Positions 1 through 5,002 of a stretch of 5,002 bases of DNA are shown piece by piece. Made by a program: the position numbers and the translations under genes. The stretch spans positions 1 through 5,002 of the forward strand of contig CABSNX010000151.1 in the NCBI GenBank assembly GCA_902479205.1. The letters run 5' to 3'. This DNA is from an uncultured Collinsella sp. Lineage in GTDB: Bacteria; Actinomycetota; Coriobacteriia; Coriobacteriales; Coriobacteriaceae. The notes beneath the pieces are model-generated. The model worked only from the letters and a program-made list of their open reading frames with translations. It ran no database searches and was not told the DNA's origin. How positions within the stretch are numbered: the first letter of the stretch is position 1; every line of letters begins with the position of its first letter.

Positions 1-452
1 CGAATCTTGACGGTCACGGGCACGTGCGCCGCGCCGACCGCCGCCTCGACGATCTGCTCGGCCAGCTCGGGTGTGCGCATAAGCGCCGAGCCCTCGCCCT
101 TGGTGACGACCTTTCGAGCCGGGCAGGCCATGTTGATATCGATGAGCGACAGGCGATCGCCCACACGTTCCTCGACGGCGGCGACGGCGCTCGCAAACTG
201 ATCGGGCTTGGAGCCAAAGAGCTGCACGCAAATCTGCTGCTCCTCGTCGGCCGGTAGCACCAGACGCCACGTCTTATTGCTGGCATAGGCAAGTCCCGCC
301 ACGCTCACCATCTCGCTATAGGCAAGATGGGCACCGCGGCGACGGCACATGATGCGATAGGCCGGATCGGTCACGCCGGCCATGGGAGCCATAAGGAACG
401 GCTGCTCGGCATAGGCGCCCAGCAGCCGCGTACTGTATTCAGAAAGCGCCAT
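1..452 (-). CDS. tRNA-dihydrouridine synthase (Dus family), N-terminal part, cut by left edge
   Basis: The 150 complete codons read from the ATG at 450-452 to the window edge encode the first half of a flavin-dependent tRNA-dihydrouridine synthase. These enzymes reduce specific uridines of tRNA to dihydrouridine in the cytoplasm, using FMN and NADPH. Visible family marks, in order, are the FMN-binding start of the TIM barrel (LMAPMAGVTD, residues 20-29), SEMVS (46-50), the strand QLFG (77-80), the active-site segment DINMACPARKVV (105-116) with the expected catalytic Cys at 110, the GEGSALM loop (119-125), and VTVKIR (146-151) at the edge. Family members are usually around 310-350 residues, so about half is missing. 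The start lies 5 nt after the lepA stop, which suggests co-transcription with lepA and perhaps translational coupling. No strong Shine-Dalgarno is seen; the best match, AAGGTGG, lies inside the end of lepA about 13 nt upstream. The residues do not let me assign a DusA, DusB or DusC subtype with confidence; the general bacterial DusB-like group is most likely. Confidence 0.93.
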   Translation of the reverse strand, partial: MALSEYSTRLLGAYAEQPFLMAPMAGVTDPAYRIMCRRRGAHLAYSEMVSVAGLAYASNKTWRLVLPADEEQQICVQLFGSKPDQFASAVAAVEERVGDRLSLIDINMACPARKVVTKGEGSALMRTPELAEQIVEAAVGAAHVPVTVKI

Positions 453-457
453 GGGAC

Positions 458-2269
458 CTACTCGTCCACCTTGAGGATCGCCATAAAGGCCTCCTGCGGG
501 ACCTCGACCGAACCGATGGCCTTCATGCGCTTCTTACCCTCTTTCTGCTTCTCAAGCAGCTTGCGCTTACGCGAGATATCGCCGCCGTAGCACTTGGCCA
601 AAACGTCCTTACGGCGCGCCTTGACGGTGGAGCGGGCGATAATCTTGTTGCCGATGGCACCCTGAATAGGCACCTCGAACAGCTGGCGCGGGATGATTTC
701 CTTGAGCTTGTCACACAGGCCGCGGGCCAGGCCATAGGCCTTATCCTTGTGCACGATAAACGAAAGCGCGTCCACCTCATCGCCCGAAAGCAAAATATCG
801 AGCTTGACGAGTTCGGAGGGACGGTACTCGTTGAACTCGTAGTCGAGTGAGGCATAGCCCTTGGTGCGACTCTTGAGCTGGTCAAAGAAGTCCAGGATGA
901 GCTCGGCGAGCGGCATGTCAAAGCGCATCTCGACCGATTTGCTCGTGAGATGGATCATGTCAGTTGTAATGCCGCGGTGCTCGATAGCGAGCTGCATGAC
1001 GGCACCCGTATACTCGGGCGGGCAGATAATTTTGGCCTTGAGGTAAGGCTCCTCAATGCGCTCGATGCGCGTAGCCTCGGGCAGATCCTGCGGGCTGCGA
1101 ACATCAATCATCTCGCCGTCGGTCTTATAGACGTGATAGTCCACCGAAGGGCTCGTAGCAATGAGGTCAAGGTTGAACTCGCGCTCCAGGCGCTCCTTGA
1201 CGACTTCCATATGCAGCAGGCCTAAGAAGCCCACGCGGAAGCCAAAGCCGAGCGCCACCGAGGTCTCGGGCTCCCACACCAACGACGGGTCGTTGACGTG
1301 CAGCTTATCGAGAGCGTCGCGCAGGTTCTCGTAATCCTTGTTGTCGATCGGAAACAGGCCCGTATAGACCATGGGCTTGGCCTCGCGGTAACCGGGAAGC
1401 GGCTCGGGGCAGGGATTAGACGCCCACGTGAGGGTATCGCCCACGTGCACGGCCTCAGGATCCTTCAGACCCGTGACCACGTAGCCGACCTCGCCAACCG
1501 TCAGTGCGTCAACCGGGGTCTCGGCAGGACGCTTGACGCCCACGCCGTCGACCAAGAAGTCACCTTCTGCCTGCATCATGCGCAGGGTATCGCCCTTCTT
1601 GATGGAGCCGTCAAAGACGCGGACCGTGGCAACGACGCCGCGGTACTCATCGAAATACGAATCCAGGATAAGCGCCTTGAGCGGCGCGTTCGCATCGCCC
1701 TTGGGCGGAGAGATCAAAAAGACGATAGACTCCAGCAAATCGTGAATGCCCTCGCCGGTCTTGCCCGATACGCATACGGCATCGTCGGCAGGGATCGCCA
1801 GGTCGTCCTCGATCTCGGTCTTGACCTCGTCGGGGTGTGCCGACGGCAGGTCGATCTTGTTGATAGCGGGCACGATATCCAAGTTGGCGTTCATGGCGAG
1901 CGTCGCGTTGGAGACGGTCTGCGCCTCGACGCCCTGCGTGGCGTCGACGACAAGCACCGCACCCTCGCAGGCGGCAAGCGAACGCGAGACCTCGTAGGTA
2001 AAGTCCACGTGGCCCGGCGTATCGATCAGGTTGAACTGATACGTCTCACCATCGTCGGCGTCATAGGACACGCGAACGGCATTAGACTTGATCGTGATGC
2101 CGCGCTCGCGCTCGATATCCATGGTGTCGAGCAGCTGCGACTCCATATCGCGCTCGTCGACGGTATGGGTGAGCTCGAGGATGCGGTCACTGATCGTGGA
2201 CTTGCCATGGTCGATGTGCGCAACGATCGAGAAGTTGCGGATGTGGGAAATGTCAATTGAAGTATTCAT
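458..2269 (-). CDS. lepA: Elongation factor 4 (LepA), ribosome-associated translational GTPase
   Basis: This gene encodes a complete 603-residue LepA/EF4, close to the roughly 600 residues usual for the family. EF4 is a ribosome-dependent GTPase implicated in back-translocation and in initiation or 30S maturation. The GTPase domain shows G1 AHIDHGKS (residues 17-24), G2 around RERGITI (54-60), G3 DTPGH (83-87, with His87 at the catalytic His position), G4 NKID (137-140) and G5 SGK (168-170). EF-G-like domains II (about 195-280), III (about 300-375) and V (about 405-485) follow, with no domain IV. The LepA-specific C-terminal domain contains HKDKAYGLARGLCDKLKEI (507-525), NKIIARSTVKARRKD (541-555) and YGGDISRKRKLLEKQKEGKK (561-580). 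I chose the ATG at 2267-2269 because homology begins there (MNTSIDISHIRNFSIVAHID). The in-frame ATG 60 nt upstream lies inside the rpsT terminator. No Shine-Dalgarno is evident; a TAAGAT box seven bases before the ATG suggests a leaderless transcript. The dus gene follows after 5 nt. Confidence 0.98.
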   Translation of the reverse strand: MNTSIDISHIRNFSIVAHIDHGKSTISDRILELTHTVDERDMESQLLDTMDIERERGITIKSNAVRVSYDADDGETYQFNLIDTPGHVDFTYEVSRSLAACEGAVLVVDATQGVEAQTVSNATLAMNANLDIVPAINKIDLPSAHPDEVKTEIEDDLAIPADDAVCVSGKTGEGIHDLLESIVFLISPPKGDANAPLKALILDSYFDEYRGVVATVRVFDGSIKKGDTLRMMQAEGDFLVDGVGVKRPAETPVDALTVGEVGYVVTGLKDPEAVHVGDTLTWASNPCPEPLPGYREAKPMVYTGLFPIDNKDYENLRDALDKLHVNDPSLVWEPETSVALGFGFRVGFLGLLHMEVVKERLEREFNLDLIATSPSVDYHVYKTDGEMIDVRSPQDLPEATRIERIEEPYLKAKIICPPEYTGAVMQLAIEHRGITTDMIHLTSKSVEMRFDMPLAELILDFFDQLKSRTKGYASLDYEFNEYRPSELVKLDILLSGDEVDALSFIVHKDKAYGLARGLCDKLKEIIPRQLFEVPIQGAIGNKIIARSTVKARRKDVLAKCYGGDISRKRKLLEKQKEGKKRMKAIGSVEVPQEAFMAILKVDE

Positions 2270-2276
2270 GCGGACT

Positions 2277-2282
2277 ATCTTA
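2277..2282 (-). promoter_or_regulatory. Candidate -10 box of a leaderless lepA promoter
   Basis: On the minus strand TAAGAT (5 of 6 matches to TATAAT, fitting TANNNT) sits with 7 nt between it and the lepA ATG. Transcription would therefore start at or one base before the start codon. No recognisable -35 is present at 16-18 nt spacing, since that space falls in the rpsT terminator stem. No Shine-Dalgarno precedes lepA, which is consistent with a leaderless mRNA, a frequent arrangement in actinobacteria. The alternative is read-through from rpsT. The call rests on position and a six-base match only. Confidence 0.4.
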
Positions 2283-2294
2283 CCCGAGCGGTAC

Positions 2295-2331
2295 AAAAAA
2301 TGGAGCCTGTTCCATAAAACAGGCTCCATTT
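2295..2331 (-). terminator. Intrinsic terminator of rpsT
   Basis: A perfect 14-bp stem (arms 2298-2311 and 2318-2331, arm AAATGGAGCCTGTT read in the minus direction) encloses a 6-nt loop (UUAUGG). Including the end of the stem, it is followed on the minus strand by a run of six T (2295-2300). On the plus strand the stem is followed by only three T, so the signal belongs to minus-strand transcription. It lies 34 nt after the rpsT stop and ends 25 nt before the lepA start, separating the two transcripts unless it is partly read through. Confidence 0.93.
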
Positions 2332-2365
2332 ATGCGCGTAATCTGTGTGGCGTGAAATTTACAAC

Positions 2366-2632
2366 TTAGGCGTTGATGCTGTTCACGAGCTTGGCAAGAC
2401 CGGACTTGCGGTTGGAAGCCTGGTTCTTGTGGATAACATGCTTGGCGGCAGCCATGTCGAGACGCTTGGTGACGGTCTTGAGGGCAGCCTGGGCCTTCTC
2501 GGCGTCGCCCTCGGCGACGGCGGACTGGACGTGCTTGGTCAGCGTCTTGAGCTCGGACTTGACAGCCTTGTTACGCATGCGAGCTGCCTCATTGGTGCGG
2601 ATACGCTTCTTCTGAGACTTGATGTTTGCCAC
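2366..2632 (-). CDS. rpsT: 30S ribosomal protein S20
   Basis: This gene encodes a complete 88-residue S20, a primary binder of 16S rRNA in the body of the 30S subunit, and the length is usual for the family. The N-terminus (M)ANIKSQKKRIRTNEAARMRN is the classic S20 opening. It is followed by Lys/Arg/Ala-rich helices and the conserved C-terminal stretch AAKHVIHKNQASNRKSGLAK (residues 63-82). The start is the GTG at 2630-2632, because the family signature begins there and an AAGGA ribosome binding site lies 9 nt upstream. The in-frame ATG at 2701 would add 23 unrelated residues across the leader hairpin and is rejected. The gene seems monocistronic, with a candidate extended -10 promoter about 75 nt upstream and a strong terminator downstream. 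Its neighbours are holA upstream and lepA downstream, an order common in Gram-positive bacteria. S20 synthesis is autoregulated in E. coli; whether that holds here cannot be seen. Confidence 0.98.
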   Translation of the reverse strand: MANIKSQKKRIRTNEAARMRNKAVKSELKTLTKHVQSAVAEGDAEKAQAALKTVTKRLDMAAAKHVIHKNQASNRKSGLAKLVNSINA

Positions 2633-2641
2633 TTCTGGAGT

Positions 2642-2646
2642 TCCTT
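2642..2646 (-). promoter_or_regulatory. Ribosome binding site that fixes the GTG start of rpsT
   Basis: AAGGA on the minus strand is spaced 9 nt from the GTG at 2630-2632. It supports GTG rather than the upstream in-frame ATG as the start. The same nine bases, AAGGAACTC, occur again 11 nt further upstream (2649-2657), giving a second AAGGA that is too far from the start to serve it well. Confidence 0.8.
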
Positions 2647-2659
2647 TCGAGTTCCTTGC

Positions 2660-2697
2660 AAAAAATGTATGACACCTCTGAGACACGGTGAGGTCAT
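2660..2697 (-). promoter_or_regulatory. Hairpin and U-run in the rpsT leader (possible attenuator or 5' stabiliser)
   Basis: Read on the minus strand, ATGAC-CTC (2697-2690) can pair with GAG-(GT)-GTCAT (2678-2669) across a 2-nt bulge and an 11-nt loop. A competing 5-bp pairing uses GAGGT (2674-2678) with ACCTC (2690-2694). Three bases later comes a run of six T (2660-2665). The hairpin would start only a few bases from the predicted transcript 5' end. The stem is short and bulged and is set back from the T run, so it is weaker than a good terminator. It could be an attenuator for S20 synthesis, a 5' protective hairpin, or chance. Confidence 0.3.
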
Positions 2698-2707
2698 GCA
2701 AGCGCCT

Positions 2708-2716
2708 ACTATAGCA
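2708..2716 (-). promoter_or_regulatory. Candidate extended -10 promoter of rpsT
   Basis: TGCTATAGT on the minus strand matches the extended -10 form TGnTATAAT with one mismatch (2708-2713 is the -10 hexamer, 2714-2716 the TGC extension). Transcription would start near 2701, giving a leader of about 70 nt before the GTG of rpsT. No good -35 lies at 16-18 nt. The nearest perfect TTGACA (2746-2751) is 32 nt away, too far to pair with this box. The site lies in the intergenic gap after the holA stop, where a separate ribosomal-protein promoter is expected. Confidence 0.55.
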
Positions 2717-2765
2717 CGCTCCCCCTCAAAGGGATAGAACGAATTTGTCAAATAGGCAGGTATCA

Positions 2766-3728
2766 TCACGATTTTCTCAAGATGTTCGTAATCCAGAGCA
2801 AAAGCGCGGTCTCCGAATCGGCAGAACCCTTCAGTGCGAGCTCCACATCGACCGCGCCCTCGAGCGCAGCGACAAGCTCCGCCATCGAAAAGCGGCGTGC
2901 CCAGGTCAGGTGATTTTTGACCTGCCAGGCCTGAAGCTTGAGTGTCGCGGCGAGCTCACGCCCCTGCCCACGAGAGTCGAGCGCCTTGGCGACGATCAAC
3001 TCGCGGATGCGACCGCATAGCAGCGTGTAGGTCCACACATAGCTCTTGGCGGGCAGCAGCCCAAAGAGCTCAAGCGAGCGGCGCATATCGCGGGCCGAGA
3101 CGGCATTGAGGAAGTCCCAGGGCTGAACTTCGGCCGTGCGCACGATCCAGCGCTCCACATCGGCAAGCTCAATTTGCGGCGCCTCGACCATCTGGGCAAG
3201 CTTGGCCAAGTCGTTATCGAGCATGCGGGTGTTCTCGCCCGAGCGCGAGACGAGCTCCTCGGCAGCAGCCGTCGAGATGGACTTACCGCGCTGCGTCGCC
3301 ATCTGCTGAACGCGGCGCGGCAGTTCCCAGCGCTTGGTACCCGAACAATCGACGATAGCCTTCTTGTCGATCTTGGCGATTGCCTTATACAGGCGCGTAT
3401 TCTTGGCAAGTGAGTCGGCAATAATGAGACAGACCGTCGTGGGGCTGGGACTTGCGAGGTACTCGACAAGCGGTTCCGAGACCGCCTTGGCAAGCTTGGA
3501 GCAGCCGTCGAGGATCACCAGGCGAAACTCGCTGCCCATGGGAAAGGTATTGAGCGAGCCGATGATCGACTCGATATCGGGATCTTTCGTCATGTCGCGT
3601 TCATCGAGGTTGAACTCAACCATACCCGACTTTTCCAAGCGAGCTTTCATACGCGAGACGGCGTGGTCGCGCTTGACCCCATCGGTACCGACGATCAGAT
3701 ATGCCGGCAGCAGACCGGTTTCGGACAT
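2766..3728 (-). CDS. holA: DNA polymerase III subunit delta (clamp loader)
   Basis: This gene encodes a complete 320-residue delta subunit, which in the clamp loader opens the beta sliding clamp ring and lets it be loaded on DNA. The N-terminus PAYLIVGTDGVKRDHAVSRM (residues 8-27) is the usual first strand and helix; no Walker A GxxxxGKS/T is present, as expected for delta, which does not bind ATP. FRLVILDGCSKLAKAV (68-83) and VCLIIADSLAKNTRLYKAI (99-117) are core strands of the AAA+-like part. VQQMATQRGKSISTAAAEEL (140-159) and MLDNDLAKL (169-177) form the middle domain. The collar domain follows to the end, with the typical ALEGAVDVELALKG (288-301). I chose the ATG at 3726-3728 because a GA-rich Shine-Dalgarno lies just upstream and homology begins there. 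Two in-frame ATGs (3770 and 3788) overlap the candidate promoter and add non-homologous sequence. The gene lies 78 nt after comEC, a neighbour pair common in Gram-positive bacteria. Confidence 0.95.
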   Translation of the reverse strand: MSETGLLPAYLIVGTDGVKRDHAVSRMKARLEKSGMVEFNLDERDMTKDPDIESIIGSLNTFPMGSEFRLVILDGCSKLAKAVSEPLVEYLASPSPTTVCLIIADSLAKNTRLYKAIAKIDKKAIVDCSGTKRWELPRRVQQMATQRGKSISTAAAEELVSRSGENTRMLDNDLAKLAQMVEAPQIELADVERWIVRTAEVQPWDFLNAVSARDMRRSLELFGLLPAKSYVWTYTLLCGRIRELIVAKALDSRGQGRELAATLKLQAWQVKNHLTWARRFSMAELVAALEGAVDVELALKGSADSETALLLWITNILRKS

Positions 3729-3732
3729 TGCG

Positions 3733-3739
3733 CTCCCCT
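3733..3739 (-). promoter_or_regulatory. Ribosome binding site that decides the holA start
   Basis: AGGGGAG on the minus strand ends 4 nt before the ATG at 3726-3728. Neither upstream in-frame ATG (3770, 3788) has a comparable purine-rich site, so this favours the 320-residue product over 334- or 340-residue forms. Confidence 0.75.
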
Positions 3740-3768
3740 CTCGCACACACTCGAATTCGTACCGTGCC

Positions 3769-3798
3769 ATTTTAGCCCAGGGGTCCACCGCGCGCCAA
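3769..3798 (-). promoter_or_regulatory. Candidate sigma-A-type promoter of holA
   Basis: On the minus strand TTGGCG (3793-3798, 4 of 6 matches to TTGACA) is separated by 18 nt from TAAAAT (3769-3774, 5 of 6 matches to TATAAT). Transcription would begin around 3762, leaving a leader of about 34 nt that contains the holA ribosome binding site. It sits in the gap after the comEC stop. holA could also be read from the comEC transcript, as no terminator is seen between the two genes. Confidence 0.45.
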
Positions 3799-3806
3799 CG
3801 ATGTCA

Positions 3807-5002
3807 TCACGGTCGCTGGCATCGCATGGCAAAGCCCTTCGCAGTCGGCGTGACGGTAATGTCGCCGTGTTCGATGGTGCATGCGAACGCACCACCCGCT
3901 TCCTTAACTGCATCGATGCAGGCATCCGACGGATGGCCGTAACGATTCCCCTCGCCGGCGCTCGCGATAGAGAACTCGGGCTTAAGCGTGCCCAGCAGGT
4001 CTGTGTCGACGGAAACTTTTGAGCCATGATGCCCCAGCTTGAGCACATCGATATCTCCCACCTCCTGTACAAACTCGCGCTCCTGATCGAGCTCGGCGTC
4101 ACCAGTAAGGAGCACACGCAGGCTCTTGCCTTCCTGAGCGTAGGAGAGCAGCAAAACAAGAGAGTCCTCATTGCCCTCGCCATCCACCGTGTCAAACGGC
4201 CACATCACACGAGCCCGAAATGCGCCGATATCGACCGTGTCTCCGCGAGCCACCTGCCGATACGTTACACCCGGGCGATTCAGAACCTCAGTAGGCGCGC
4301 CGTCAAGTGCATCGGCCGCGGCCGCAATGGTTCCAACCGAAAAACGATCGAGTACGTCGGGAAGACCGCCCCAATGGTCTTCATCCCAATGCGTCACGAA
4401 GACGGCGTCGATATGGTGGACGTTATTGCGAACCAACGCCGACACCACGCGGTCATCGAGCCCACAGTCGACGAGTGCCACGGCGCCACCCTGACGAACC
4501 AGAATCGCATCGGCCTGGCCAACATCGAGGACCGTTACCGAAGGCGGCGCACATCGATCCCAATAGACATACGGAACACCCGCTGCGAGCATTAAACACA
4601 GCAGCCCCGCTGCCATGCTCCGCGCGCGGGGGCGTGGCCACCAGACCAAGAGGGCCACCAGCGCGAACGGCACCACATATACCAAGGGCGTATCGGGCGG
4701 CACGCTTACGGATGCGCCCGGAACGGCAGCAAAGAGCTGTTCAAAGAACAGCGCACAGCGGGCGACAATCATGGGCACCACGAGCGCCCCGTGACGCAGC
4801 AGCGGCACAAGCGAGCAGGGCACCAGCACAACCGATACAGCGAGCAGCACGCTTATCACCGGACCGATCACGGCATTTGCAAGTGGGGCAATGAGCGAAA
4901 ACGTCTCAAATGCGGGAATCGTAACGGGAAGTGTCGCCAGCTGCGAGCACAGCGTGACAGACAAAACGCTGGCGACACTTCCCGTTACGATTCCCGCATT
5001 TG
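3807..5002 (-). CDS. comEC: ComEC/Rec2 competence protein, C-terminal part, cut by right edge
   Basis: The open frame continues past the right edge; 397 residues are visible, roughly the C-terminal half of a typical 700-800 residue ComEC. ComEC is the inner-membrane channel that takes single-stranded DNA into the cell during transformation. LCSQLATLPVTIPAFETFSLIAPLAN (residues 17-42) matches the end of the competence membrane domain. Hydrophobic segments follow at about 43-68, 104-121 and 127-145. The metallo-beta-lactamase domain starts at VTVLDVGQADAILV (155-168) and has THWDEDHWGG (203-212, metal-ligand pattern HxDxDH), LLTGDAE (297-303), LKLGHHGS (320-327) and NRYGHP (352-357), the last two being ComEC signatures. 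A TTG at 4962-4964 is not a start; it lies inside the membrane domain. The first 12 visible residues come from the inverted repeat at the edge and may be artefactual. The function is secure; whether this organism is transformable cannot be judged here. Confidence 0.95.
   Translation of the reverse strand, partial: NAGIVTGSVASVLSVTLCSQLATLPVTIPAFETFSLIAPLANAVIGPVISVLLAVSVVLVPCSLVPLLRHGALVVPMIVARCALFFEQLFAAVPGASVSVPPDTPLVYVVPFALVALLVWWPRPRARSMAAGLLCLMLAAGVPYVYWDRCAPPSVTVLDVGQADAILVRQGGAVALVDCGLDDRVVSALVRNNVHHIDAVFVTHWDEDHWGGLPDVLDRFSVGTIAAAADALDGAPTEVLNRPGVTYRQVARGDTVDIGAFRARVMWPFDTVDGEGNEDSLVLLLSYAQEGKSLRVLLTGDAELDQEREFVQEVGDIDVLKLGHHGSKVSVDTDLLGTLKPEFSIASAGEGNRYGHPSDACIDAVKEAGGAFACTIEHGDITVTPTAKGFAMRCQRP
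4907..5002. repeat. Perfect 35-bp inverted repeat with 26-nt spacer at the window edge
   Basis: Positions 4907-4941 and 4968-5002 are exact reverse complements over 35 bases, separated by 26 nt (4942-4967). Pairing stops at the inner end (T4942 against C4967), while the outer end coincides with the last base of the window, so the true arm may be longer. The left arm encodes conserved ComEC residues (LATLPVTIPAF), so it is genuine gene sequence. The right arm, read in the comEC frame, gives its antisense (NAGIVTGSVAS). A fold-back chimera at a contig end is the simplest explanation. The repeat itself is certain; only its cause is inferred. Confidence 0.97.

Noticed and set aside
1298..2260. 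A 320-codon open frame on the plus strand opposite lepA
   Set aside because: It lies entirely antisense to lepA, whose frame has full-length homology and all GTPase motifs. Its composition is that of a complementary frame in GC-rich DNA and no family motif is visible.
2270..2329. A lepA start 20 codons upstream at 2329
   Set aside because: The ATG lies inside the rpsT terminator hairpin and the added residues have no resemblance to LepA N-termini.
2723..2733. Small hairpin CCCT-CAA-AGGG after holA as a holA terminator
   Set aside because: The stem is only 4 bp with a 3-nt loop and no T run follows on the minus strand.
2746..2751. A perfect TTGACA on the minus strand just after holA
   Set aside because: It is 32 nt from the TATAGT box and no -10-like hexamer occurs at 16-18 nt, so it cannot be paired into a normal promoter.
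3663..4022. Plus-strand open frames opposite the holA/comEC junction
   Set aside because: They overlap two well-supported minus-strand genes, show no recognisable domain and have no supporting ribosome binding site.
3807..4964. A comEC start at the TTG at 4962-4964
   Set aside because: The frame stays open to the window edge, and that codon falls inside the conserved membrane domain, so the gene is simply cut by the edge.
4942..4967. Inverted repeat as an invertible switch, MITE or transposon end
   Set aside because: The spacer is only 26 nt and the left arm is conserved comEC coding sequence, which does not fit a mobile element or a recombinase-controlled segment.

Overview
The window is a chromosomal housekeeping segment with every gene on the minus strand. 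Reading in the direction of transcription (from high to low coordinates) the order is comEC (its beginning cut off by the right edge), holA, rpsT, lepA, then a dus-family gene (its end cut off by the left edge). The moderately high G+C content, the GTG start of rpsT, the protein sequences and the comEC-holA-rpsT-lepA order suggest a Gram-positive bacterium, most likely a gut actinobacterium of the Coriobacteriia (Collinsella-like). That placement is an impression from reading and was not tested by a search.

From right to left: 3807-5002 encodes the C-terminal half of the DNA-uptake channel ComEC (end of the membrane part plus the metallo-beta-lactamase domain). A 78-nt gap with a candidate promoter and a clear ribosome binding site leads into holA (delta subunit of the DNA polymerase III clamp loader, 2766-3728). 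A 133-nt gap holds a candidate extended -10 promoter and a leader with a hairpin in front of rpsT (ribosomal protein S20, 2366-2632, GTG start). rpsT ends in a textbook intrinsic terminator (2295-2331). lepA (EF4, 458-2269) begins only 25 nt after that terminator, and a TAAGAT box seven bases before its ATG makes a leaderless transcript plausible. A tRNA-dihydrouridine synthase gene starts 5 nt after the lepA stop and runs off the left edge.

The genes share a theme of replication, translation and tRNA modification but do not form one pathway. The signals suggest at least three transcription units: comEC with or without holA, rpsT alone, and lepA-dus. No mobile element, CRISPR array, RNA gene or novel defence or biosynthetic system is visible. 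No stretch above 300 bases lacks a gene; the largest gap is 133 nt.

The one real oddity is at the right edge. A perfect 35-bp inverted repeat (4907-4941 and 4968-5002, 26-nt spacer) runs exactly into the window end inside comEC. The left arm encodes conserved ComEC sequence, while the right arm is its exact reverse complement. A fold-back (chimeric) assembly artefact at a contig end is the likeliest explanation, so bases after about 4967 should not be trusted.
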